In this document: in pieces, positions 12,101 to 24,100 of the stretch
Numbering within the stretch: the first letter of the stretch is position 1
Layout: each line of letters starts with the position of its first letter
Origin: Balanoglossus misakiensis
Taxonomy: Eukaryota; Hemichordata
DNA length: 64,000 nucleotides
Direction: 5' to 3'
Assembly (NCBI GenBank): GCA_040954595.2
Contig: CM082587.2
Span: 7,936,001 to 8,000,000, forward strand
The notes under the pieces: model-generated
The model's database searches: none
Told to the model about the DNA's origin: nothing
The model's input: the letters and a program-made list of their open reading frames with translations, nothing else
Made by a program: the position numbers and the translations under genes

Positions 12101-15100
12101 ACACATCTGCAAGTAAGGGAGATGGACAGTGAAGAAGCAAGCATGCAATGAACTGTTTGCATTGGAAAGTTTCTTGTCCCCATGCATGGGATTGTCTTGG
12201 ATTATTTCTGCCACATTTCATATTTTACCAATATATTAGCATTACCCTTTCACCACCATGGTTTGGCCCAAATCCATTGTTTTCTATGGTAAAGTTGGAC
12301 CTCAATAGGGGGAAAAGGGGGTCAAATTGTTAAGCGACAAACATAACTATATTTTAAGCGTATTGTTGAGTCAGATTTCTGTGTAGTCCTCCAAATACGT
12401 GAGCAGGTCTTTAACTGCTAGTAAACTATACTCATCATGCACCACCCTAACACAGCAGCACAAATTAGAGAAGGGAAACTGTGCATCTTTTGAAAAATAA
12501 CTTCAAGGCAAGACTGAAGGATTCAATTAATGCATATGCTGGTTGCCATTAATGACAAACTTCCAAATGAGCACTCATGGTTTTTTTTTTTTTAATTTGC
12601 AACCCTGTTTGAGATTTCATGGGCAAATCACTCCCACAATTTTATAAAATGTCACAGCTGGCGGATATCTGTCATTAAAAAAACATTTTTTTCTGCTTGG
12701 TACAAATAACCAAACCTATGTTAGCATAGGTTTGGCCCTTTAAGTGTTATAACTCAAAATGCCAGTTTTTTTTACATGTACTGCTCATACCACTACATGG
12801 CTAACATAACATTATGCCTTCATATGCTGTGGTGTGTAGCGATGGATGATGGGAAGAAGATTAAGATTAGGTTGTCATAGAAACAGATGGTGGTGATACA
12901 TTACTAGACAGAAACATAAAGTAGTGAAGAGGCTAAGCGAAAATGGTTATTGCAGATGACCGTGATGATGCGGTGTGCTCTGATCTGATCTGATCACAAA
13001 TACTTGGAAATAGATTTCGCCCGCCGATGATTTTTGGAATGAGACAAAAACTGATCATCTAGAAAGTGACAAGAGTAGAAAGAATAAGGTGTTAAAAGCA
13101 GCCGCTGCAGCCAGACACGGTGAAAGCAATCAATTGCTAAATAGTGTGAAACCTTATCTTTTTCGAGGTATGTACAGGTGCCTCAGCGGACTATCTGGGA
13201 CCAAAAGTGCGACTCGCACTATTGTGACGAGTGCTATCTGCGACTTTTGAATCCATGTGAAATAGAATTTTTATTCGTATTGAATGGAGAATGTAAGGAG
13301 GTTTAAACGCGTAGAAAACTGCCAGAGATTGAATAGACTCGCGGTTTTAAAATTAGTGATAGTAGAGAGAAAATCAATAAGCATATTCATCATATTCAGT
13401 ATGGATACGTCTATGGTCAAATTGACCCGGGCCCGGCTGCACACGATCGTAGACATAATTGTTTGGGGTCGAAGAGATATCATTTGAGACAGTCGCAGAT
13501 AGCAACTTGCGAGAAAGTGTGACTCACACTTTCGGTCGCAGAGCTTTCTGAGGCACCTCTACATGAATGCATTTCACCACAATGAAGATGTGAGTGGTAG
13601 AAGATAAAGTTTGAACTGGAATGGGCCTACAGTGACTTGCATCTGATGCACACGTAGCTGGAGTGTGTAGGAGTGATCTGATACATCCTTAAGTACGTAA
13701 CAAGATAGTAGCAATACTCTTTGTATCCGATCAAGTTTTTCATCAGTTAGCCAAGACTGAATTTAATGCAGCCCAAGTTTCCTCAATTTTCTTCATTTCT
13801 TTCTGGTTACGTCGCAATTTCTGAAACTGGAGGTCATGCAGAATTTTTGCAAAGATTGGGGCAAAGACAGATTTAATTTTCAAAGTTCTATCACAGGGAA
13901 CTTACAAATCTTGTTGTTGTTGTTGATGATAATAAATATTCTTTAAAAAAACACAATGTGTCATTCCTTGCTGTTGTTTGTCGATGTTGTAAATAACTGT
14001 AAAAAATCACTATAATCGTGACAAAAAACCTAGATCGCCCAACACCACACCAATCTTATTATTATGGTCGCTCAACATCACTCCTGTCTTATTATTACTC
14101 AAGAGTGGAATCAATGCCCCTCATTGGCCGACATGATTGGTGTTGTTTTGATAAAGAATAATAATTATTATTATCAACAACAATAACAACAAGATTTCTA
14201 AGTTCCCTGTTGGTCTATGAGAATGTATACGTCATATGACCCGTGCTTCTGCTTATGTTTTGTACAAGGTCAGGCCGCCCTACCTACGGTACATTAGGGC
14301 TTTATGATCTACTTCAGGGGATTTAGAACTTCGGTAATTGACAGAAAGCTACAATCTACTGAAAGTATTTCTTTTGCAGGTCACATCCATTAGAGTCATC
14401 ATCAGCAGCTGTCCATCATCTGAGCACATCTACCTCGATATGATGCTAATCTCAACTTTATTATTTTCATATCAGACATTTGATTGACACACTTTCACAA
14501 TAGGGAACTCTAGACTCTGTCACTATTATGGTAATTACATTTTGTAACTTGAACTTTATACAGAAAAAAGGTGAGTTTGGAGGCAATCAGTGAATGCCCA
14601 ACACAAAATAATGAACAGTTCAATGTGTGTTTAAGTGACAATCACCGACAGCATAAGTTGGTCTTCAATCTCATTAATTGACTCGACTAGTCTATTAATT
14701 GACATCAAGACTTTCAAATAAGGCTTATCTCTCAATTACTGTTTGTACTACCCCATATAACACATTTCCTGAACGCCAGATGAACCCTGAGTTATGGGAT
14801 TGTTTTTTTTTTGAAACCACAAATCAATATCACTTAATTGTTCCTGTAAACTGATAACTATAAAGACAAGACTTTGGTGAAAAATGATATCTCAGCAGCT
14901 TTTCATCATCGACTAAACTCACAGGATTGTATTTACCCCAAAAAGCATGGTGGCCCTCCATTTTATTACAGAATTGTATTTAACGTACAAAGGGGAATAC
15001 AAAAATCTATGAAAGGACAGTACTATCAATTTCACTGATCATATGTACATCTTCAAAAATAACAAATTTTGTGCCAAAAGTGAGTGATTTTGTCTTTTAA

Positions 15101-18100
15101 TTATGATAATGAAGCAGACAGTGGCTCAAACTTAATTAATATTTACTGTACTTACAATAACTCTGTCGTTTCTTGGCTTTCTTATTTCTGTACCGACAGT
15201 AACAAATTCCAAATATCAGAATGCCAAGTATGCTGAGACCAATGGCCACCATAGCACCGATAAAGACTGGCATATCTTTCCTGAAATGAAATCAAACACC
15301 AGTTGCAAATAAACACTGCATGATTTAATTGATTCTAAATTTTAATCCTGAAATAAATAATTCTTCCTCCACAATCTTTCAGGGTAGTGGGAAATAATCT
15401 TGTTAAAGCAACTTTAACTTTAGAGGTCCAACTTCACCATAGAAAAGAATGGCTTTGAACTGAGCTATGGTGGTGAAAGGGTTATGAAAATGAAAGTCAG
15501 TACATGGTTGAAGCCACATGAAACATTTCAGTAATGCTTTCTAATGTACCACCATACACCAGAAATGTTCTAATGTACCGTACATTGATTGCAACTATTA
15601 AAGTGTCTTTTTCCAAGAAAATGTGTTCAATTATTTAAACTTTCATCCTGTGCCTAACAGCCAATTAGAGAATAGTGGTATTTCGTGAATCATTTACACT
15701 TCTAGCCTGAAACATCCACCGAGAAGAAATTCTAGCACAGTAAGAAAAGATTTTTTTATTTCTCTGTGAAGTTATTATTACTTTTGTTAGTACAGTCATT
15801 GATATAACACAACAGAGTACCAGTAGAAGCTGACATCCTTAAGTTAACTTGCACTACTTGCAACACTGTGTCATTTAAAGAAATCTGTTTTTCTTACACG
15901 ACCGGTTCCTTTTTGGTGAATTACTAAAAAGGCAACAGGCAGCCAGATATGAAGGTCAACACTTCAATCCAATCCTTGTGAAGTACCCTACGTAGTACAC
16001 CACGTCAACGAAATACTTGACATTTTCTATTCTGTGCCCACGATCAAAGATGAACACAATTGTTGAGTGAAGTGATGTTCAAGTCATGGTATTTAACCCA
16101 CAGCAAAGACGTCATTCTTGCAATTTGCAACATGAACACTGACACTTATTTCACGTTTCTTTCAACACAGAAGTGTAATCAGATATTCCTATGATATCAG
16201 TTTATCATTCTCTCCATTAAAGCCCTGTTACCCCGAAAGGCATTCAGTAACAATGACTTGTATATTTGTGACAACACATTTTCAATTGCATATTTCTTGG
16301 TCAAAGAATTTTTTACACCAAACCCTTTATTACAAGACTAAAATCTCTTTCTATGAATTTTATTCCTGTCTCATCAAAATTTGTAGTATTGTGAGTTTGT
16401 TTTGTGGACAGATTTAGAAATGTTAACATAATAATCAACACGTATACACAAAATGTGTAGGGAATTTGTAAGCCACCTTTCCTTGCATTTTAAATTAAAG
16501 AGAAGCGTAGTCGCGCCGCATTTGTTTGTTTATAAACATAACTATTCATCCACAAATCCCTCAAATAAGATAATTCTTAGAATGAACGAAGCAGCCAATC
16601 ATAGCAAAGACTGGGCATGACAGCAACTGAAGATTCTTCTAGGTTGTGGCGACTGCAGTGGGGTTTGCGCTGGAATGGGAGGACACATTCTCATCAAGGG
16701 GGACACCCACGCGGCGCGACGACCGCTTCCCTTTAAAGCGCACCAAACAAATGTGAAATTATGTTACCAACTAGCTTTGTAACTTAAGACGTGAATAATA
16801 TATAAATGTGAATACATACGGCGGTATTGTCCACCATTCAGTGGTAATGCCTGAAGTTGACTTTCTGGGAACAGCATTTGGTGTGCTTGATTCAGCAGAC
16901 GTGTCTGTTGGCCCTGGAGTCTGGACATTCACTGTTGAATGAAATAAGACAGGCAACATTTCACAAACCAAATTCTACTAAATATATACCGGTAGATACT
17001 ATAAAAGTTTAATAATCACAAAATGGTTAGTATGTTTCACCAAACACAAATAAATGTTGCATAAATTAAGGTTATTCACAAAATACCAGGATTTATGTCC
17101 GAGTACATTGTACACCGCAGGTAATTCAAGATCTAATCACATGACAAAGAAGGCAAAAATTGCAGGTTTGTAAACACGGATTTCTCTTGAACAACAATGA
17201 ACTCCACATATGTATTGTTGATAGCAGCCTGATATTAAGTTGCAACTAATTTATTTACTTATTAATCTATTGATTTCTAAAATAATTAAAACTTATTTTT
17301 GACCATTTTGTCATAAATAAGTGTTGTCTTGATATACTATTAGGCAATACCATTAATATACAGGATTAAAAGCATATCCAAGTTTTTTGAAAGTGTAACA
17401 ACTTGCAGCTCATGGGGCTTTAATGCCAGCTGATACCCCTCGGTAAACACATCACATGAGATACTTTTTGTCTGAATGTAAAATCGTGAAAAAAAAGTGA
17501 ATAAATGTTGGTCAATGTCAATCTCATAGTCACCACTGGATCAATAGATTAAAAAAATATTGATGGACATCATGGTGGATTGAAATAAACCAAAGCATGT
17601 CTGCAAAATGGCTCTGACAGTGTTCCTAACAATGTACAATATGTATTAGCCTGAAGTACGATGCGCGTATGTACATCTAGAATGTACATCCAGTACACTG
17701 TGAAATGAGTTTCAATCAGTAAAACATTTCTAAGAAATAGCTCTAGTCTATAGGCACATAAAATCACAACAAAAATGGCTGCCAGGTAGACATACGTGTA
17801 TCACGACAAATCTGAGTAATAGCTCAGCCAAGAAGAAAAATGAAAAGAAAATGACTGCCTGTTGGCCAGTTGACTTGTATGCTAGTACCGGTATGAAAGT
17901 CATAGTACTTTGCCTTGAACCAAGAACCATGCAAGTTTAAATAATTTAACATTTTCAGGAGTGTAAAAAAAGCTCAAAAAATTTAAGTACCGGTAAAGCT
18001 AATACAAATAATCAATTTGGGGATAGGAAGTTTTGTCCTTAGTCTGTGAGCACCAGTGGGGTTGCTGAAATATCAAAGTGCACGTAATTTGACAGATATC

Positions 18101-21100
18101 CAGTTTCTTACTGGTAACATGATACAGTTTTCATTTACGCATAAAGTATAACAGTGTTCTCCCCACTTGTTCATACAGAAACTGTCTTAGGGGGAGTGGC
18201 AAACTACTAAAATGTCCTACATACATTTGCTTACAAAATATAACCTCCATTTTTTTATGCATTGCAGAGAAGAGATTTCAGGATATTTATGCCGTTTCTT
18301 ATTTTTTGGTTTCAGTTTAAAGTGTCTTCACTTGAAATTTGACGGTATGTGAACTAAGATACAAATAATACACGCAGTCAATGACGAAATGATTACAATC
18401 ACCAACAGTAAGAATGCGGATCTGATCCACCTCTTATTAAAACCCAACATTCTGGCCTCGTTGAAAAAAAAAAATCAAGAAATTCCTCTCATATGTCAAG
18501 CTCACTTTTACCTTTGTCTTCTGCCAGTACTCACACGTGACCACAGATTTCGGAGTCTAAAAACCGAACCACATGGGTAGACAGATATACGACAATTTCA
18601 TAACAAGAAATGACTAGTGACCTTTGAACCCTTGGTGGGAGTAACCCGCTGATCTGGACTTTGAAACCTGCGTCGGTTGAACTTGTGTCTTATCAGAGTA
18701 AAACGCAATGAGGTTGACTTTTTCTAGGCCTTGACTGTTTGTAGGCTGATTTTTTTTAATCTTTGACGTGTTCACTATAATAAAAGTAGTGCACTCCGAG
18801 GGGTAAAATAATGCCTGGTATTAGTGTCTCACTCAATCATCTGCATAAATGGGAATTTTGTTTATTTCAGTGTCCGATGCCACTTTTTAATATGTTCTCT
18901 TACTGGGGAGCCAGACATACACCCATTACAACACGCTACCCTTGCTTGGTATTAGACTATTACAGTAACTGTAGCTTTCTAAAAAGATTTTATACAGAGA
19001 ATAGGAAATGGAGATATTTCCTGCTGCATGTTTTTTGTGAACTGAGCAACAGAATGGATCAGACAATTAACAAGTTGGCCACCGTGACTTAGTTCTGATA
19101 AACACGTACGATACTCTACTCAAGTTGCAGCTTATATTAATCGATCAGGGGAAAAGGACAAAGCCTTAGATTTGCATTGAAAAGACAAACGCTATTGAAC
19201 TCTAACTTCTAATCAAACTGATGACAATGAGAGTGAATTAAAGTAGTTGTTTAGTTGACTAGATAAAGAGAATAAAGCAAATTACTCTGTGTGAGTTAGA
19301 AACACAGCATCACAAACACAATTAATGTCACAGTTGCTTGACGGTGTCCAACACACAACTATATATTTTAAAAGACTATTGGGAAGGCAGCAGCTAGATT
19401 CTTTGTTAACAAGACGTACAAATCTGTGTTTTCTTCACTTTTATCCAACAGCAAATCAACATCTTAAAATAAGTTTGCTAAACGGTAAACACACGATACA
19501 CACTAAATAGTCAATGAGAAAAGCACCAGTATTCATTATTTCTGTCTTCAATGTCACCTTGATAAGAAATCAGGATTGCATTTTTAAATCACAATTTAAA
19601 TGCTGGGTTTTGATGCTTTGAGATATTGACTGTATTGATATTGACTAGTGGAAGTTTCAACACGGTTTAGAAAGGAGAACAAGAAAGAGCACTTGATGCA
19701 CAGACATATCACAAAGATTAGAGCTATATTTACTGTGACTTGTTTGTTAGATGAGGAAATTATTTCTAACAGTAAAAATAAAAGAGTAAAAGTGCCATAG
19801 CAGTGCACTGCATACGCAACAGCGCCCTCAACGCTGGAGAGAAATAAAAGTGAGCACTTGAATCTTACTGTGGGTAGTGTCCATTACTGGAGTAGAGATT
19901 TCACCAAGGATAGAGGGTGTAACTGTCAATGTGAAAATAAAACAGATTACATGCAAAGAATTCACCCCATGCAATTACATAGAACCTCCTTCAGTTATAA
20001 TTAGGAATCAAAATTTCCATTATTAAAGTTAAAATGTAACGGGGATGTTAAAAGGGACAAAAGTCAAAATGTTTGATAATTTATTTTTTGGTCCTATAGA
20101 GTATAGATTTAGTATGGAAGTTTATAGAACTTCTATGGATGTCTGTAGATTTCTAAAAGTCATGTACCCTATTTTTATGGAAATGACATGGAATGCTATA
20201 CAATTCTATAGAATATTTGTTAATTAGGGTAACTTACCAGAGCCAGTAGATTTTGTGAGAGCGACAGGGTGATAACCTACACCTGTCTTGGTCCTTGCTG
20301 TGACAGATACTGCATACATGGTATTAGTCACCAGGTCTGTCAAGTTGTACTCAGATATCGATGTCATCAAATAACCATGTGTTGAGTTGAGGAAACCAAC
20401 TGGAAGGTTATCAACACTGGAGGGGTCTGTTTCTCCTGTTGAAAAAAGCAAAATTGATTTTTGTAACCATTTTATAAACATACTGCATTATATCTTATAC
20501 TGCATTATATCTTCACCAATAAACAAATTAAAACAAGTAAAAAGTATCATTTACTACACACATTTTGTACTTGCTAAACATTTTAATAGTAGAAACAGGA
20601 ACACAGTGATCACTTTTGCAATAGAAACAGATTTTTGGATGATGAAATATTGGATACCTAGAATGAATACATGTACTTCTTTCACGTTACTGAACAAAAA
20701 TCAACTATATTATTATACTTTCAACATCTCTGACAGATTGCTTCACTCTGACAATAATTCTTTATTCAGAAAAGTCATCAACAACAAGTCAAAATTTAGA
20801 CAGAAATATCAGAACACCATCACATGGGCCTCTCCACAGCAAATGCTAGTCATGTATTAATTACCAAAGAGAAGCAATGGTGGAGTTTGACAGACATTGG
20901 TGGACATATCAGCAAAAAGTATAATGGAACCAATCAGAAAGGGTGTCTCATGATGCCAAAAAAGTAAACATATGTTGTATTGAGGTACATACCGGTACAG
21001 GAGCAGAGATTGGCGAATTCACAATGATGTGTTTTCTATCTATGAATATTTAAATGTCAAATTCATCATTCCGCAGTTTCCAAGTGAAATCTGACAGGGC

Positions 21101-24100
21101 TTCTTTTTTTCTGCAGCAAATCTCTCTGGCAAAACAGCAGTCAAATTAAATAATAATCTATCTGCAAGACCCTTTTCTTACCTTCGGTGAGGCTTGTAAC
21201 ATAGTATTTGACGGCATATCCAGTAACTATCCCATTCCTTGCCTCTTCGGATGGTTGTTGCCACGTTACGTACAAATAATCATCGCCCGCAGTGATCTCA
21301 AGATTTTCAATTCTACCTGGCACTGAAAAATGAATACCGGCATATCACTCTCACTTTCAGATGACGGATTCGAAACAAATTACCCTTCGTGCGGTATTTC
21401 TTTCTGTGATTTCACGGAATACTTCAAAGACACTATGACCTACTGTTTTAAAATATCCTGCAGTTTGGAAACTAAGACAACTCTCTACTTCTTAAATTAC
21501 ACTTGACTACACAAAATCTGACACAGACTTTAATTATCTTAAATGTTACCGGAGATAAGCATGAGTTGCGTTTCAAAATTCACCACTGAGATAGGATGTT
21601 AAAATAAAAACTGCCTATAGGGTTTTCCCAAATTCATTTTACATTTTACACATTTTGTTGTAGACATATGTTACAAATTTATGCCCAACAAGGTGATTAC
21701 CCAGGCAAATCTGTGCATATCTGTATGTAATACAACATGCCGAGTCTCATTCCTCAGGGTACATATGCTACGTACAAAAAAGACCCAGAATTAAACCCTC
21801 TCTCAATGGTCCATACAACTAAATGGGATTTAATCATGAAGCAAAATGTTCAAAATTAGATGTTGAGGCGCCCTCAAGTGGCATTATTGTGTATAGTGAT
21901 TCAGTTTGACTTGTTCTCCATTAAAATTAGAATCCCATACAATAAATTTAGACATACTGTAAAACACTTTATTTTTGTGAGTTGAAATTTTCCCGATATC
22001 GAGAAAGGCCACTGTTTCGCGAGTATTAATTTTCGCGTTCTCTTATTTCATTCACAGCATCATTGTCCTTCAAAAAAATTTACGCAACTTTTATTTTCAC
22101 GCTATTTTGGCTCTCGTGTATTTCGCGAAAAATTTATTGCTCGCGAAAATAAAGTGTTTTACAGTATATGCACATTATGAAAAATCGTGACCTATGTCAA
22201 GCATGACAACTATGATTTGTCCACTGGCTACTTACATCCTTCATCAGTTTGAGCAGAAACACTCTCACTGAACGGACCGCCCGATTTCTGTCCATCCAGG
22301 GTGATATAGGCCAATATTCTCAAGGTATACTCAGTGTAGGCATTCAGTCCAGTCAATATGAATTCGAACACACCACCACCTGGTATGGTTATGCTCTTCG
22401 CTGTCGACGATTGGTCTGACGGCCAGTACTGCAGGAAGTAGCCGTCGATGACGCCATTCTGATCACCTGGTGCAACTTCCTGTGAAGGATAAACACATAT
22501 TTATAGTTAACTTACATTTTTTCTGGAAATCCAGACTTTCAGTTGAGAATGGATTTTGTAATCCTGTCTGAAATACGTTTATTCAAATGACATTTCAATC
22601 TTATAAGAAACCAAAAATATCAAGACTGCACAATAATTCTCAATGAAGGAACTTGCTAATTAAATATTTACATGAGATTTTTGGCTCTCCTGTAAATATA
22701 TGGAAATAATGTATGCAGATAGTACCTGCACAACCATTTTGCAATGAAGTGTCAAAGTGCATTATTTGGCTGTAGAATGTTTGCATCAGTTATTCTGCAC
22801 TGATTCCCAACACTTGTACTTGCCTCCCATGTAATGTTCAGCTTCTCAGCTTCACCAGTAATTGGAACTGCCATGAGGTTCTCTGGAGCTGCAGAGGGCG
22901 CTGTACACATCAAACAAATCTCTGTTAACATTCTCAAAATGCCAAAGTACATACCCATAATACAAGTTCAAATTAAAATTATAATTGGTTTACTATTACC
23001 GGGAAGTAAAATTACCTGAAAGCTTATACTATACATTAAATAAATACTTTTCAAGACTGATAATGATATGTAAATTGAACAATCATCTATTCCATATTAT
23101 TATTAATCACTATACCGGTGATGTACATGTGCATAAAACTGGATGTGTACACAGCTGGTTTTATAGAAAATGTCCCTTTGTGAGAAAATCTTCTTTATGT
23201 AGATACTAGTATTTATTTCAGCTTTTCATTGATTTCTCATCTGCCACCTTGAAGGTTAAAGGTATACAGTCACCTCCAATTTACATACACCCATATATGG
23301 CTGAAATGGTGTATTTGAGTGTTCTAAAGAACATATGGTGGCGCTGTTTTTTTTTCACGTGTGCCACCCACTGATAATCTGTGATTGCCCAGATCTCAGT
23401 TTGCCATGGTAACTGTAGCTAAATTTGCATAGGTGACCGTAGACCTTTAAGCTCAGCTAGTGGACCAGATCATGGCTTTTGGACGTGCATGTCATTGTCT
23501 CTGATCTCCATGGGGGTAAACATACATGTACATTACACAAAACGCCAAACTCACCTGCAGCCATCGTTCTGGTCTGCACACTCTCACTGTACATCCCAGC
23601 ACCCTGAGTGTTGTGGGCTCGGACTCGGACTGAGTACCATCGCCACGGTTTCAGGGATGACACAGCGGCCTGAGGGGTGTGGCCTGGTACCTCGACCACG
23701 GCTATTACTTCATCTGTTGAAGTCTCCACACATTGGATGTCATATTTGGTGATGACACCGCTGTCACCAATCTCTACAGGCTGCAAAGATGGGTATAGAG
23801 ATGGTGAAAAAGTAATACTGGTATGGTGGTAGACTATGCAATTTATGCCATCTTTCAAATCACAATATATACCAGGGTATGTACAGTATTAATCAAATGT
23901 AATGATTTGATAAATTAACTGGACATTCCATTCAAAGTTTACTGAACTGTAAAACATGCAATTTAACATGTTGTGAGTTTAAGTGAACTACTTGGTTAAG
24001 CAGTTTGGCATTCATGATTTAACCCTTTCACCACCATGGTTCAGTCCAAACCCAATGTTTTCTGAGGTAAGGTTGGACCTCTAAAGAGGGAACTGGGGGT

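Noticed and set aside
20387-20860. 157-codon plus-strand open frame
   Set aside because: Overlaps receptor exon 23 antisense and runs into AT-rich intron with Asn/Tyr/Ile-rich translation.
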